From JAIBDK01 sp965261915 (GTDB lineage: Bacteria; Pseudomonadota; Gammaproteobacteria; Arenicellales; Poriferihabitantaceae), in the NCBI GenBank assembly GCA_965261915.1, contig CBDHDW010000013.1:1116001-1180000 (forward strand): 64,000 bases of DNA, in the 5' to 3' direction. The notes beneath the pieces were generated by a model that saw nothing but the letters and a program-made list of their open reading frames with translations, ran no database searches and was not told where the DNA came from. Positions within the stretch are counted from its first letter, which is position 1. Every line of letters begins with the position of its first letter. Of this stretch, positions 51,798 through 60,648 are shown piece after piece. A program made the translations under genes and the position numbers.

Positions 51798-53101
51798 TTT
51801 TGCTCGGCAATTCAGTTTTAGCGCTATCTGAGAATTATGATCTTGTCATCGTCGGCGGCGGCCTGGTTGGTGCCAGTCTTGCAGCGGCACTGAATGGGTC
51901 TGATCTGAAAATACTGCTGGTAGAATCTTTCGCGCCAGATTCAAACGAGCAGCCCAGTTATGATGAGCGCACAGTCGCGCTAACCTATGGTGCTCGGTTA
52001 ATTTATTCTGCCCTGGGCGTTTGGCCGGAAATTGAATCCGCTGGAGCCCAGGCGATATCGGATATTCATATTTCTAATCGAGGTCACTTCGGCCAAACCC
52101 ATTTAAGTCACAAACACGCAAATACCGATGCCTTGGGATATGTTGTACCTACCCGGAACATCGGTAATATTCTTTGGAAGCAGCTCACCAATTCAACCAA
52201 TATCGATCTGCTCTGCCCGGCTTCAGTGGTTTCTCTTAATGGTTCTGAAAGCCATTGTGAAGTCGAAATTCGGGCTGAAAAGCAGACAAGGGGCATGCAG
52301 ACACGATTGTGTGTTCTCTGCGATGGGGGACGATCCGGATTGGCGGAACGAGCGGGTATCATCGTTGATTCTGCCGACTACGATCAAACTGCCGTATTGA
52401 GCATTGTCAGTGTCGACCGACAACACAATGGCCGGGCGTACGAACGCTTTACTGACGAAGGCCCATTGGCATTACTACCCCTGCCGCCGCTGCAAATCCG
52501 GCATGATGCGATTTTCGGGCAAGCGACAAAATCCGGCGGAGATCGTTACGCGGTTGTCTGGACAAGCACTGACGCGCATCTGACTGAAAGACTCGAACTC
52601 ACCGATGAAGGATTTATAAAATCGCTGCAGCTGACTTTTGGCGATCGAGCCGGCATCATTTCGAATCCCTCTCCGCGCAAAGCCTACCCGCTGAAACGGT
52701 CGCATTGCCCGAACCCCCTGAACGGCAGGATATTGGTGGCTGGTAATTCTGCTCATACTGTCCACCCGGTAGCGGGTCAGGGATTTAACCTCGGATTGCG
52801 AGACGTCGCCAATCTCGCAGAAGTGATACTCAAGCATCCTGCTGACGTTGGAAATCAGGATATACTCAATCGATACGTGGCAAGCCGACAGCACGATAGC
52901 CGCATGGTCGAGACGTTTACGCATAGCCTTATTTCGTTGTTTTCCAACGAAAACCTGGCATTATCATTGCTGCGAAATATCGGATTAAAAGCGTTTGAAT
53001 ACTGCCCGCCCATGAAACGGTTTTTGTTGCGAAGAACGATGGGGATGCATCGCCAGCAATCACGAATTGCGTTGGGTTTCTCGATGCATACGGATAAATA
53101 G
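51794..53101 (+). CDS. ubiH: UbiH, 2-octaprenyl-6-methoxyphenol hydroxylase
   Basis: A 435-residue FAD monooxygenase of ubiquinone synthesis. Seen: D-L-V-I-V-G-G-G-L-V-G-A-S-L-A (Rossmann), C-D-G-G-R-S-G-L-A-E, and A-G-N-S-A-H-T-V-H-P-V-A-G-Q-G-F-N-L-G-L-R-D. The V-A-G-Q-G-F-N-L-G motif is typical of UbiH. ATG overlaps the pepP stop (ATGA). Order pepP-ubiH-ubiI is standard. Confidence 0.92.
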   Translation: MILLGNSVLALSENYDLVIVGGGLVGASLAAALNGSDLKILLVESFAPDSNEQPSYDERTVALTYGARLIYSALGVWPEIESAGAQAISDIHISNRGHFGQTHLSHKHANTDALGYVVPTRNIGNILWKQLTNSTNIDLLCPASVVSLNGSESHCEVEIRAEKQTRGMQTRLCVLCDGGRSGLAERAGIIVDSADYDQTAVLSIVSVDRQHNGRAYERFTDEGPLALLPLPPLQIRHDAIFGQATKSGGDRYAVVWTSTDAHLTERLELTDEGFIKSLQLTFGDRAGIISNPSPRKAYPLKRSHCPNPLNGRILVAGNSAHTVHPVAGQGFNLGLRDVANLAEVILKHPADVGNQDILNRYVASRQHDSRMVETFTHSLISLFSNENLALSLLRNIGLKAFEYCPPMKRFLLRRTMGMHRQQSRIALGFSMHTDK

Positions 53102-53122
53102 CCGGCCGCCAAATGTCTCCAA

Positions 53123-54328
53123 ATGTCTATTGAAGAATTCGATGTGGCGATTGGTGGTGCCGGCATGATTGGTCTGGCGGCAGCTGGACTACTGGTAAAA
53201 CAGGGCTATCGTGTTCTGGTTTTTGACAAAGCCCCCGCCGCTGTCTGGCAAACCGCTCAAGCCTCACCTCGTGTCAGCGCCCTCAACATTGCGTCTGTTA
53301 ATCTGTTCAAATATCTCGGTGTCTGGCACGACATAGAAAAAATCGGGATAACGCCCTACAGCCGAATGGCTGTGTGGCAACATCAACAGGCAGATGGGAT
53401 TGATTTTGACAGCCTTGAATTTGGACAACCCTGGCTCGGAGCGATAGTGGAAAATAATAACGTCATTCAGGCCATTCAGTCTAAGCTGTCAAATAACGAC
53501 TGGTTCGACTATCGGGAGCGAACTGAAGCAGTCATCCTAAGCGATCACAGCGACCGCATCGAAGTCCAGACCGGTCAAAATTATTTGTTTCACTGCAATC
53601 TGCTGATTGGTGCAGACGGGGCACAATCCGGTATTCGCAAGCTCGCCCGCATCGACAGCCAACGCTATGAATATGCACAGGATGCCATCGTAACCACGGT
53701 GAAACTGGAGCGCAGTCATCAGCACACTGCCTGGCAAAGTTTCACCCAGTCAGGCCCGATTGCGTTACTGCCTTATCAACAGAAACAGGGTTCGATCGTA
53801 TGGTCTTGCGACCAGGATAAGGTCGAACAGCTTATGGCGCTCGATGAAAGTGATTTCTGCGAACGTCTAACGGCGTATTTCGGCCATAAAACCGGGCCCA
53901 TTGTGGGTTCTGAAAAACGTCTCCGTTTTGCCCTTAAACAACATCATGCCGATACTTACATTGCCAATAAAATTGCTCTGGTTGGCGATGCCGCACATAG
54001 CACTCACCCACTTGCCGGTCTTGGCGCCAATATTGGGTTGCTCGATGCCGCAGCTCTGGCAGAAGTGATTGCCGATAGCAGAAATTTGAAACTCAGTATC
54101 GCTCAAAGGAGTGTGCTTCGTCGCTATGAACGTTGGCGCAGAGGCGAAAATGCCTTGGTTTTGCATTCCATGAAAGCCTTTAAAAATATATTCGCAAGCC
54201 CGGCAGCAGCTATTCAACATGCACGACAAAGCGGACTTCGAATCGCCAACTCAGTTGCGCCGCTTAAACAAGCGTTCGCTGAATACGCCATGGGAATTAG
54301 CGGAGACATTCCCAAAGCGTGCCGATAA
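53123..54328 (+). CDS. ubiI: UbiI/VisC-type FAD-dependent ubiquinone hydroxylase
   Basis: A 401-residue relative of UbiH. It starts F-D-V-A-I-G-G-A-G-M-I-G-L-A-A-A and has G-A-D-G-A-Q-S-G-I-R and G-D-A-A-H-S-T-H-P-L-A-G-L-G-A-N-I-G-L-L-D. It probably does the C5 hydroxylation; UbiF is an alternative, since the families are close. It follows ubiH by 21 bases. Confidence 0.87.
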   Translation: MSIEEFDVAIGGAGMIGLAAAGLLVKQGYRVLVFDKAPAAVWQTAQASPRVSALNIASVNLFKYLGVWHDIEKIGITPYSRMAVWQHQQADGIDFDSLEFGQPWLGAIVENNNVIQAIQSKLSNNDWFDYRERTEAVILSDHSDRIEVQTGQNYLFHCNLLIGADGAQSGIRKLARIDSQRYEYAQDAIVTTVKLERSHQHTAWQSFTQSGPIALLPYQQKQGSIVWSCDQDKVEQLMALDESDFCERLTAYFGHKTGPIVGSEKRLRFALKQHHADTYIANKIALVGDAAHSTHPLAGLGANIGLLDAAALAEVIADSRNLKLSIAQRSVLRRYERWRRGENALVLHSMKAFKNIFASPAAAIQHARQSGLRIANSVAPLKQAFAEYAMGISGDIPKACR

Positions 54329-54346
54329 TGCGGCAAGCTGATGATG

Positions 54347-54352
54347 TATAAT
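54347..54352 (+). promoter_or_regulatory. Candidate -10 box of fur
   Basis: A perfect TATAAT lies 29 bases before the fur ATG, in the 53-bp gap after ubiI. No good -35 hexamer is visible at 17 bp (GATAAT at 54325-54330), so activity would depend on other features. No Fur box was recognised over it. Confidence 0.4.
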
Positions 54353-54381
54353 CGCAGCAACAACCAACGACCTTATCTACA

Positions 54382-54807
54382 ATGGATGGCACAGACCTAA
54401 AGCAAGCGGGCTTAAAAACCACCTTACCAAGATTAAAAGTGCTGTCGATTCTGGAAAATAGCGATATTCGGCATCTGTCCGCTGAAGATGTTTACAAGGA
54501 ATTGATTGATGATGAAGGCTCGATCGGTTTGGCGACAGTATACCGGGTGCTCGCCCAGTTTGAAGATGCGGGTTTGGTAATAAGGCATAATTTTGAAGGC
54601 GAACGTTCGGTATTTGAACTTAACGACGAAGACCACCATGACCATATGGTTTGTGTTAAGTGCGGCAGCGTTCTGGAATTTTTTGACAAACGAATAGAGC
54701 TGCAGCAAGACAAGGTAGCCGAGGACCATGGGTTCACTATCCAGGATCACTCTTTAACGCTTTACGGAATTTGCCGACGTTGTAATTCAACCAGCCCGTT
54801 AATCTGA
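54382..54807 (+). CDS. fur: Ferric uptake regulator
   Basis: A 141-residue Fur. The N-terminal winged helix has L-K-T-T-L-P-R-L-K-V-L, Y-K-x-L, I-G-L-A-T-V-Y-R-V-L-A-Q-F-E-D-A-G-L. The metal-binding part has E-D-H-H-D-H-M-V-C-V-K-C-G and C-R-R-C near the end. It represses iron uptake genes with Fe(II). It lies between ubiI and a sugar kinase gene. Confidence 0.94.
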   Translation: MDGTDLKQAGLKTTLPRLKVLSILENSDIRHLSAEDVYKELIDDEGSIGLATVYRVLAQFEDAGLVIRHNFEGERSVFELNDEDHHDHMVCVKCGSVLEFFDKRIELQQDKVAEDHGFTIQDHSLTLYGICRRCNSTSPLI

Positions 54808-54853
54808 AGGCGTTGCAGCTTCAAAAATATTTTCTTTTTTCAGGAGCATTCTT

Positions 54854-55795
54854 GTGCGCACACTGATTACCGGCTCATTCGCCTACGATACCATCATGGT
54901 CTTTCAGGACCAGTTCAAAAACCACATCCTGGCCGATCAGATACCCATCCTGAATGTCTGCTTTTTTGCACCGGAAATGCGCAAGGAGTTCGGTGGCTGT
55001 TCGGGCAATATCGCCTATAACCTGAACCTGCTCGGCGGTCATCCGCTGCCCATGGCTACCGTCGGAGAAGATTTTGGGCCTTACCGCAAATGGTTCAATA
55101 GCGTTGGACTTGATCAAACCCACGTTGTTGAAGTCGAAAACACGTATACGGCCCAGGCTTTTCTCACCACCGATACAGACAACAACCAGATAATAACCTT
55201 CCACCCGGGTGCGATGAGCTATGCGCACAAGAACAAAATAAAGGATGCTGCGGACATTGGTCTCGGTATTGTTTCCCCTGATGGCAGGGAAGCGATGATT
55301 CAACACGCCGCAGATTTTGCTGAAATGGGCATACCCTTTTTCTTTGATCCCGGCCAGGGGTTACCCATGTTCGACGGCGACGAACTCGGCGCATTTATCA
55401 GGCAGGCCAACTACGTCTGTGTGAATAACTATGAATCTGAAATGCTAATGGATAAAACCGGCATGACACTTGAACAGGTTGCTTCAGATGTTGAGGCTTT
55501 AATCGTCACACGCGGCGGCGATGGCTCTGATATTTACGCCGGCGGCGAACAATTCCATATTAATCCGATCAGCGTTGCCGCGATAAAAGACCCGACAGGC
55601 TGTGGCGATGCGTTCAGATCGGGGCTATTGTACGGTGTCGCAAATGCCTGGGATTGGCAAACAAGCGGCCAACTTGCTTCTCTCATGGGCGGTATAAAAA
55701 TAGAACAGCCCGGCACACAAAATCACCGCCCAGGTAAAGCCGACATAGAAGCTCGGTACAGGGAAAACTTCGGCAGTGAAATCATCTTGACATAA
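54854..55795 (+). CDS. PfkB family kinase, probable adenosine/ribokinase type
   Basis: A 313-residue ribokinase-fold enzyme starting with GTG. Seen: F-G-G-C-S-G-N-I-A-Y-N-L-N-L-L-G-G (substrate lid and PfkB-1 motif), and the C-terminal D-P-T-G-C-G-D-A-F-R-S-G with catalytic Asp. Layout resembles bacterial PfkB-type adenosine kinases, but the substrate is not proved by sequence. It follows fur by 46 bases. Confidence 0.82.
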   Translation: MRTLITGSFAYDTIMVFQDQFKNHILADQIPILNVCFFAPEMRKEFGGCSGNIAYNLNLLGGHPLPMATVGEDFGPYRKWFNSVGLDQTHVVEVENTYTAQAFLTTDTDNNQIITFHPGAMSYAHKNKIKDAADIGLGIVSPDGREAMIQHAADFAEMGIPFFFDPGQGLPMFDGDELGAFIRQANYVCVNNYESEMLMDKTGMTLEQVASDVEALIVTRGGDGSDIYAGGEQFHINPISVAAIKDPTGCGDAFRSGLLYGVANAWDWQTSGQLASLMGGIKIEQPGTQNHRPGKADIEARYRENFGSEIILT

Positions 55796-55836
55796 ACACG
55801 GTTTCACTCGACAAGTTTACATGTAATTTCGCTTCA

Positions 55837-55914
55837 GAGACTGTGCAAAAACCCAATATTTGTCATTCCTGTACCGGCCCGTCGTTCCTGCGAAAGCAGG
55901 AAACCAGTAAAACA
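55837..55914. repeat. Dispersed palindromic repeat, copy 1
   Basis: Starts GAGACTGTGCAAAAA and ends CCAGTAAAACA, with a perfect TTCCTGC-GAAA-GCAGGAA hairpin at 55885-55902. A shorter copy lies at 59531-59589. Copy 1 has about 19 extra bases before the hairpin. It occupies a gene-free gap of 191 bp between two convergent genes; the hairpin might also help termination. Confidence 0.85.
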
Positions 55915-55986
55915 CTCGATTTACCAGCTTCGCCATACTTGTAGTTTCATGACCGATGGTATTGATGAGGTCAATCTGCACCCGAA

Positions 55987-56367
55987 TTAATATTTTTGTT
56001 TGTCTGGAATGACCCCTCTTACGCCCCCCTGAGGGTTCTCCATATCTCCCTGGTAACGTGGAATGATATGAATATGCAGGTGTAGTATCGACTGACCTGC
56101 CACCGCGCCGACATTGATGCCAACGTTGTAACCCTGAGGACGGTGTTTGGCTTCGATAATTTCTCTTACTTCACTTACCATTTTCCAAAGCTGATTTCTT
56201 TCTTGTTCGCTGGCTTCAAAGTAGTCTGCAAAATGGCGCTGAGGAATGACAAGGGCATGCCCCTCACTGACCGGATGCTTGTCCCACTGCGCGAAACCAT
56301 AATCGCCATTCAGGAAATTTTTTTCTGGACTGACATTACAAAATTTGCATGCCGGTGAGACGGTCAC
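55987..56367 (-). CDS. HIT family protein
   Basis: A 126-residue nucleotide hydrolase or transferase. The HIT motif is H-L-H-I-H-I-I-P, with two Cys-containing motifs near the start (C-K-F-C) that could bind zinc. It also has F-A-Q-W-D-K-H-P-V and L-V-I-P-Q-R-H. Convergent with the PfkB kinase gene. Confidence 0.9.
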   Translation of the reverse strand: MTVSPACKFCNVSPEKNFLNGDYGFAQWDKHPVSEGHALVIPQRHFADYFEASEQERNQLWKMVSEVREIIEAKHRPQGYNVGINVGAVAGQSILHLHIHIIPRYQGDMENPQGGVRGVIPDKQKY

Positions 56368-56414
56368 TGATTTACTCGCTCCACTTCTGAAAAGCTCGCG
56401 AGTTTAACAAACAA

Positions 56415-56969
56415 TCAAACAGCGGTAGTGACGAATCGCAGCGGTTGTTCGCAGAATTTACAAAAATAGCGCTTCTTCTTGTTGACAATCCAGTGATGCC
56501 GACGAATGCTCAGTTGGTGATTTCGGCAGTCACAGCGGTACTCGAACTGCTTGTACTGTCGCAGCGGGATTCCGGTTAAATCATAGTTCGCGGTTACATT
56601 CGGTACCGAACCAAACGCTTTCATCAAATTTTTCCATTCCCTGCCGTGAGGACGAATTTTGTTCAAACCGTATACCTCATAACAGACAAAGTGTGCCGCT
56701 TCGTGGGGCACAGTATTGGTCAGATTTTCATTGAAGTATTTGGAAAATATATACGGATTGTATCTGATCGATGATTTTTCATTACGAAGCCGAAACATTC
56801 CCGCGGACCTCCCTTTTAAATCAAACAATATCTCAACATCGGCAAACTGGCGTTGAAAGATATCCTGCGCCTGAGCAATATAGTGGTGCGTTCGCTCTCT
56901 GACTTGTTGCTGCAAGCCAAAATCAATTGGACGAACCAGCGATTGCGCAAGATTTTCGTTCGGATTCAT
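56415..56969 (-). CDS. sprT: SprT family zinc metalloprotease-like protein
   Basis: A 184-residue SprT-like protein. The zinc motif is H-E-A-A-H-F, with Glu as catalytic base; R-P-H-G-R-E-W and a C-terminal Cys zinc ribbon (Y-R-C-D-C, F-C-K-F-C) follow. The family is related to SPRTN, which clears DNA-protein crosslinks; the bacterial role is unsure. It lies 47 bp upstream of the HIT gene. Confidence 0.9.
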   Translation of the reverse strand: MNPNENLAQSLVRPIDFGLQQQVRERTHHYIAQAQDIFQRQFADVEILFDLKGRSAGMFRLRNEKSSIRYNPYIFSKYFNENLTNTVPHEAAHFVCYEVYGLNKIRPHGREWKNLMKAFGSVPNVTANYDLTGIPLRQYKQFEYRCDCRNHQLSIRRHHWIVNKKKRYFCKFCEQPLRFVTTAV

Positions 56970-57103
56970 CGGCTATAATTCAAACAACACATCGGAGCGA
57001 ATAATTTCCTTTGTGCCACTGGTAATTGGAAACAAACGCCAAACCCCGGAACGAGACATGATTTCTCCGTAATAAGTCTTCGGATAAATCAATTCTTAAA
57101 CTA

Positions 57104-58137
57104 ACCTAATTACCATCTAACCCAAGCCTATCTTCAGCAAGTTTTCCGGCATCGGTGGCGTTCTGAGTGCCGCGCAAGCAAGCCTGGGAATGAGGTCGTT
57201 CAAATCAAAACGACGATTGAAACGATACTGAAATTCTGCCAAGTATCGCTGAGCATATTTAGGTCGAATAGCATGATAGGTACTGCGTAAGGAGCTCTTT
57301 AAGTTACCCAGAATTGTATTGACCCAATAGAACTCGGGTTTTTCGACAGACGCTCTCCCGCCGCCGCACACAATCTTGTCATGCAAGCAACCGGCCTCGA
57401 CAACGGCATTAAAGCACGCCAAACCATCGGAGATAACAGTACTGCCCTCGGTCAGATGTTGCTGACTCCATGACTTAATCGCTTCTGTGCGGAAACCCTT
57501 TACGACCGACAACTTAACCCGAACAGGGCAATGATCGGCCGTGGTCTCCACCGCCGCTACAAAAGGCGTCTTACCGGCAGCACCGCGTCCCGGCTTGCAC
57601 CCGGTACGCTCGCCGCCCAGGTAGGCATCATCCAATTCAATCAACCCGGATAGTTTGTTATTGTGATCCCGCTCCATCATCACCTGCATAAGCTTGTGCT
57701 TCATCCGCCATGCGGCATTGTAGGAAATACCCAGGTGACGATGCAGTTTCATGGCCGAGATGCCTTTCTTGTCCTGTGTAATCAGATAGATACCCTGGAA
57801 CCATAGCGTGAGCGGTAGTTTGGTGGATTCAAAGAGGGTTCCAGCCGTCAGTGACGTCTGGCGATTGCAGCGATTGCACTGCTGAAGTTTGCGATTGGTT
57901 AACTGGCAGCACTTGTCGTGACCACAGGCCGGACACTGGAACCCTTTGGGCCACCGCCAAGCATAAAGCGCATCGAAGCATTGGTTTTCGGTACCGTACT
58001 GTTTGATAAAATCGTTCAAACTAACCCCTTTCTGGAATTGCACCTTATTACGCACCATGACATACCCCTTATGAATTAAATAGATAGACTGTGATTATAT
58101 ACAGGAAAGAGCGACTTATCTATGGTGGTAATTAGGT
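57104..58137 (-). mobile_element. IS1595-family insertion sequence, about 1034 bp
   Basis: A 12-bp inverted repeat, ACCTAATTACCA at 57104-57115 and its complement at 58126-58137, encloses one complete transposase gene. The six-base AAACTA directly flanks both ends (57098-57103 and 58138-58143), consistent with a target duplication (the family norm is 8 bp). It sits between sprT and the MFS gene without disrupting either. Confidence 0.8.
57117..58058 (-). CDS. IS1595-family transposase
   Basis: A 313-residue transposase with an N-terminal zinc ribbon (C-P-A-C-G-H-D, C-N-R-C), the segment I-S-A-M-K-L-H-R-H-L-G-I-S-Y-N-A-A-W-R-M-K-H, and an ISXO2-like DDE domain with E-L-D-D-A-Y-L-G-G, G-G-R-A-S-V-E and W-V-N-T-I-L-G-N-L-K. 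Complete frame with start at 58058. Confidence 0.93.
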   Translation of the reverse strand: MVRNKVQFQKGVSLNDFIKQYGTENQCFDALYAWRWPKGFQCPACGHDKCCQLTNRKLQQCNRCNRQTSLTAGTLFESTKLPLTLWFQGIYLITQDKKGISAMKLHRHLGISYNAAWRMKHKLMQVMMERDHNNKLSGLIELDDAYLGGERTGCKPGRGAAGKTPFVAAVETTADHCPVRVKLSVVKGFRTEAIKSWSQQHLTEGSTVISDGLACFNAVVEAGCLHDKIVCGGGRASVEKPEFYWVNTILGNLKSSLRSTYHAIRPKYAQRYLAEFQYRFNRRFDLNDLIPRLACAALRTPPMPENLLKIGLG

Positions 58138-58190
58138 AAACTAATGGTAGTGCAGGAACCGCAAGCAAAATGCAAATAACAACCCTGCTG

Positions 58191-59354
58191 TTAAACACGC
58201 TGTCTGCCAACGCCTGATAAAAACACCGCTGACACGGTCAGGATGCCTATCAGAGTATATACCACCATATTCCAACCGGCGGCTTCATATACATAAAATG
58301 GGAGCCACGAACCCAATGCGCCGCTAAGATAGTACGATGCGACGTAGATTCCATTGACAACGCCTTTATGGTGGCGGCCATTGTCTTCAGCAATTTTGTT
58401 TAAATAGCCTGACAGCAGAGAATGAACCAAAAAGAACCCGAAGGGCAATACACCCATAACCAGCGCCAATATCCTGTAATCTGCTATCAATGCCAAACAC
58501 ATTGCCGCGCCGTTAATCAGCAATGCCGCTAACAGGGTTTTATTGATACCTTTAAAATATCCGGCAATCCGCTGACTCAATGCGGCAGCCGGGATAGCCG
58601 CGAGATAACCGAGATAAATCAACGAGATTGTAAAGCTATCGATTTGCGGAACCATCGCCACCAGCCGGAAAGGTAAAATGGCGAGAATGCCTGCAAACGT
58701 GAAAAACACTAACATTAATCCGATATAGGCATTTCGATATTGCGCCACGGCTAAAACACTTGCAACTTCCTTCGCATTTAAGCGATTGAAATCCGCTTTA
58801 GCATCAGCATCCAGTAATCGCACTAAAAACAAGGGGATTAACAACAAACAGGCCATAACCAAAAACACGGCCTGCCAGGAATATGCTACAGCCAGATATC
58901 CGGCTAAAATCCGGCCACCGAATCCCCCCACAATCGTAGCGGCAATGTACCAGCCCATCACCGACATGATGGATCGGACATAATTAACCGAAGCCATTGT
59001 CGCGCAATACGTCATTAACGCCGTAAAAACGGCGGGCAGGATAAACCCCTGAATCGCCCTTAAGGTAATTAATTGCCAAAATGACGTCGCGCAGTACAAC
59101 AATAACTGATCGATGATGAGAAAAATAATACTCATGATCAACATCGTCTTAGCGGGGATCGCCTGGAGGAAGCAACCAAACAAAAGCGGTGCGACACACA
59201 TTGGAATCAGCGTTGCTGTTACGACCATTGATGCAACCGTTTCGGAAACAGTAAAATGCAGCGCCAGTTCCGGCAATATGGGCTGCGGCGTGTAAAGTGT
59301 CGCGAAGCACACTAAAGTGCTGATCAGAACGATACCCAGTTGCCGGTTATTCAT
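58191..59354 (-). CDS. MFS transporter
   Basis: A 387-residue membrane protein with about 12 helices. Seen: L-V-C-F-A-T-L-Y-T-P-Q-P-I-L-P and P-L-L-F-G-C-F-L-Q-A-I-P-A. Relatives in the AraJ/YnfM-like group export sugars, drugs or small molecules; the substrate is not deducible. It is 53 bp from the IS1595 element and on the strand of the following oxygenase genes but separated by a 328-bp gap. Confidence 0.85.
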   Translation of the reverse strand: MNNRQLGIVLISTLVCFATLYTPQPILPELALHFTVSETVASMVVTATLIPMCVAPLLFGCFLQAIPAKTMLIMSIIFLIIDQLLLYCATSFWQLITLRAIQGFILPAVFTALMTYCATMASVNYVRSIMSVMGWYIAATIVGGFGGRILAGYLAVAYSWQAVFLVMACLLLIPLFLVRLLDADAKADFNRLNAKEVASVLAVAQYRNAYIGLMLVFFTFAGILAILPFRLVAMVPQIDSFTISLIYLGYLAAIPAAALSQRIAGYFKGINKTLLAALLINGAAMCLALIADYRILALVMGVLPFGFFLVHSLLSGYLNKIAEDNGRHHKGVVNGIYVASYYLSGALGSWLPFYVYEAAGWNMVVYTLIGILTVSAVFLSGVGRQRV

Positions 59355-59682
59355 GTTATTGCTTTGTCACTCCGTAATGTCAGGAACCATTCGATAATAT
59401 ACCCGATTCATTGTATCCTGCTTCCGAGGCAGAGGCTTATGGCATTCAGGAAGAACGGGGCAATCAGCGGCTTGCGCTGAATAAATCGCAAGCCAGCCTG
59501 GACGAACAAACCCATCATGGCATTACTCAAGAGACTGTGCAAAAAACCAGTATTCGTCGTTCCTGCGAAAGCAGGAACCCAGTAAAACAGCCAAACCCGA
59601 CAGGGTTTTCCGCATATAACACGACTTGGCTTTGTAGCGGACGCGCGTTAGGCCATTCTTTCAATTCAGGCTAAAACTGCCT
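59355..59682. other. Gap holding the second dispersed repeat
   Basis: This 328-bp gap between two minus-strand genes has no convincing gene; open frames are short and without ribosome sites. Its one clear element is the dispersed repeat at 59531-59589. Confidence 0.6.
59531..59589. repeat. Dispersed palindromic repeat, copy 2
   Basis: Same order as copy 1 (GAGACTGTGC, hairpin TTCCTGC-GAAA-GCAGGAA at 59560-59577, CCAGTAAAACA). It lacks the 19-base insertion of copy 1 and differs at a few positions. Likely member of a genome-wide palindromic repeat family. Confidence 0.85.
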
Positions 59683-60648
59683 TCATTTTAGCTCCTGCCC
59701 CAAGCCTTGGTTTCGTGCTTTATCCAACGCCAACCCGGAAAGGGCGAGATCACCCAGCACAACTGCTCGAAATACAAACGCCGTTTTATCAGCGGGATGC
59801 TTTCTGCCCATAATTTTTTCTGTGACCAGTTCAGCAATATCACCGCTTATCAATTCAGGAGAAACCATCGGCTTCTCCATTGCCAGTTCCTGATCGCGGT
59901 CATCAATCACGATATGATCAAAGCTGGACATTCCTGAGCGGACGAAAGGGGTCGCGGTGTCAGTGGAAGAAACAAATACGCCGGGCTTTAATCCAATCGG
60001 CTCAATAAACGGCTCAATACTCCCGGTCATGGTTACCGAGGTAACCACCAGATCGGCGCCCTCAACGGCTTCCTGACCAGAACCGCAATCAATCGCATCC
60101 AATCCCATGGACTGTGCGGTTTCACATAATGCATCTCGGTTTGCTTTTCCCCTGCCAAATCCACGCAACTGTTTTAATGGAAACATATCTGCAAACAATT
60201 TCAGATGGCTTTGCGCTTGAACGCCGCATCCGATGAAGGCAATGGTACTGGAATCCGGGTTTGCCATTCGCTTTGCAGCCACTGCGCTGGCACCGGCAGT
60301 GCGAATTGCGGTTACCCAATTGCCATCAACCACCCCCACGGGAACGCCGGAAACACTATCCAGCAGCATAATCAAACCGTTGATCTGCGGTAAACCCTGG
60401 CTGGTGTTTTCAGGATTCAGAATCACCGACTTCACGGCCAGATATTGCGGACGATCCGCGGCAGACAAAGTTGACATCATATATCGTCCATCGCCGGGCA
60501 AAATAATCGATTTTGGGGTATGCCATACCGCTGATTCAACCTGCCGCCGAATCAGATCCTCGATGGAATCGATGATCTCTTGGGTTGAAATCTCCAGTGA
60601 TTCCAGCGTTTCCTGTGACAGGTAGATTAACGGTTGTTGGGTTTTCAC
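59683..60648 (-). CDS. Ornithine cyclodeaminase / mu-crystallin family protein
   Basis: A 321-residue NAD(P)-binding enzyme from GTG 60648, whose overlap with the upstream stop (GTGA) and match to the family start favour it over the longer frame. Seen: L-S-Q-E-T-L-E-S-L, the substrate pocket R-Y-M-M-S-T-L-S-A-A, D-S-V-S-G-V-P-V-G-V-V, A-I-R-T-A-G-A-S-A-V-A-A-K, and Rossmann I-A-F-I-G-C-G-V-Q-A-Q-S-H. Family members act on ornithine, alanine, ectoine derivatives or ketimines; substrate unknown. Coupled to a Rieske oxygenase. Confidence 0.85.
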   Translation of the reverse strand: MKTQQPLIYLSQETLESLEISTQEIIDSIEDLIRRQVESAVWHTPKSIILPGDGRYMMSTLSAADRPQYLAVKSVILNPENTSQGLPQINGLIMLLDSVSGVPVGVVDGNWVTAIRTAGASAVAAKRMANPDSSTIAFIGCGVQAQSHLKLFADMFPLKQLRGFGRGKANRDALCETAQSMGLDAIDCGSGQEAVEGADLVVTSVTMTGSIEPFIEPIGLKPGVFVSSTDTATPFVRSGMSSFDHIVIDDRDQELAMEKPMVSPELISGDIAELVTEKIMGRKHPADKTAFVFRAVVLGDLALSGLALDKARNQGLGQELK

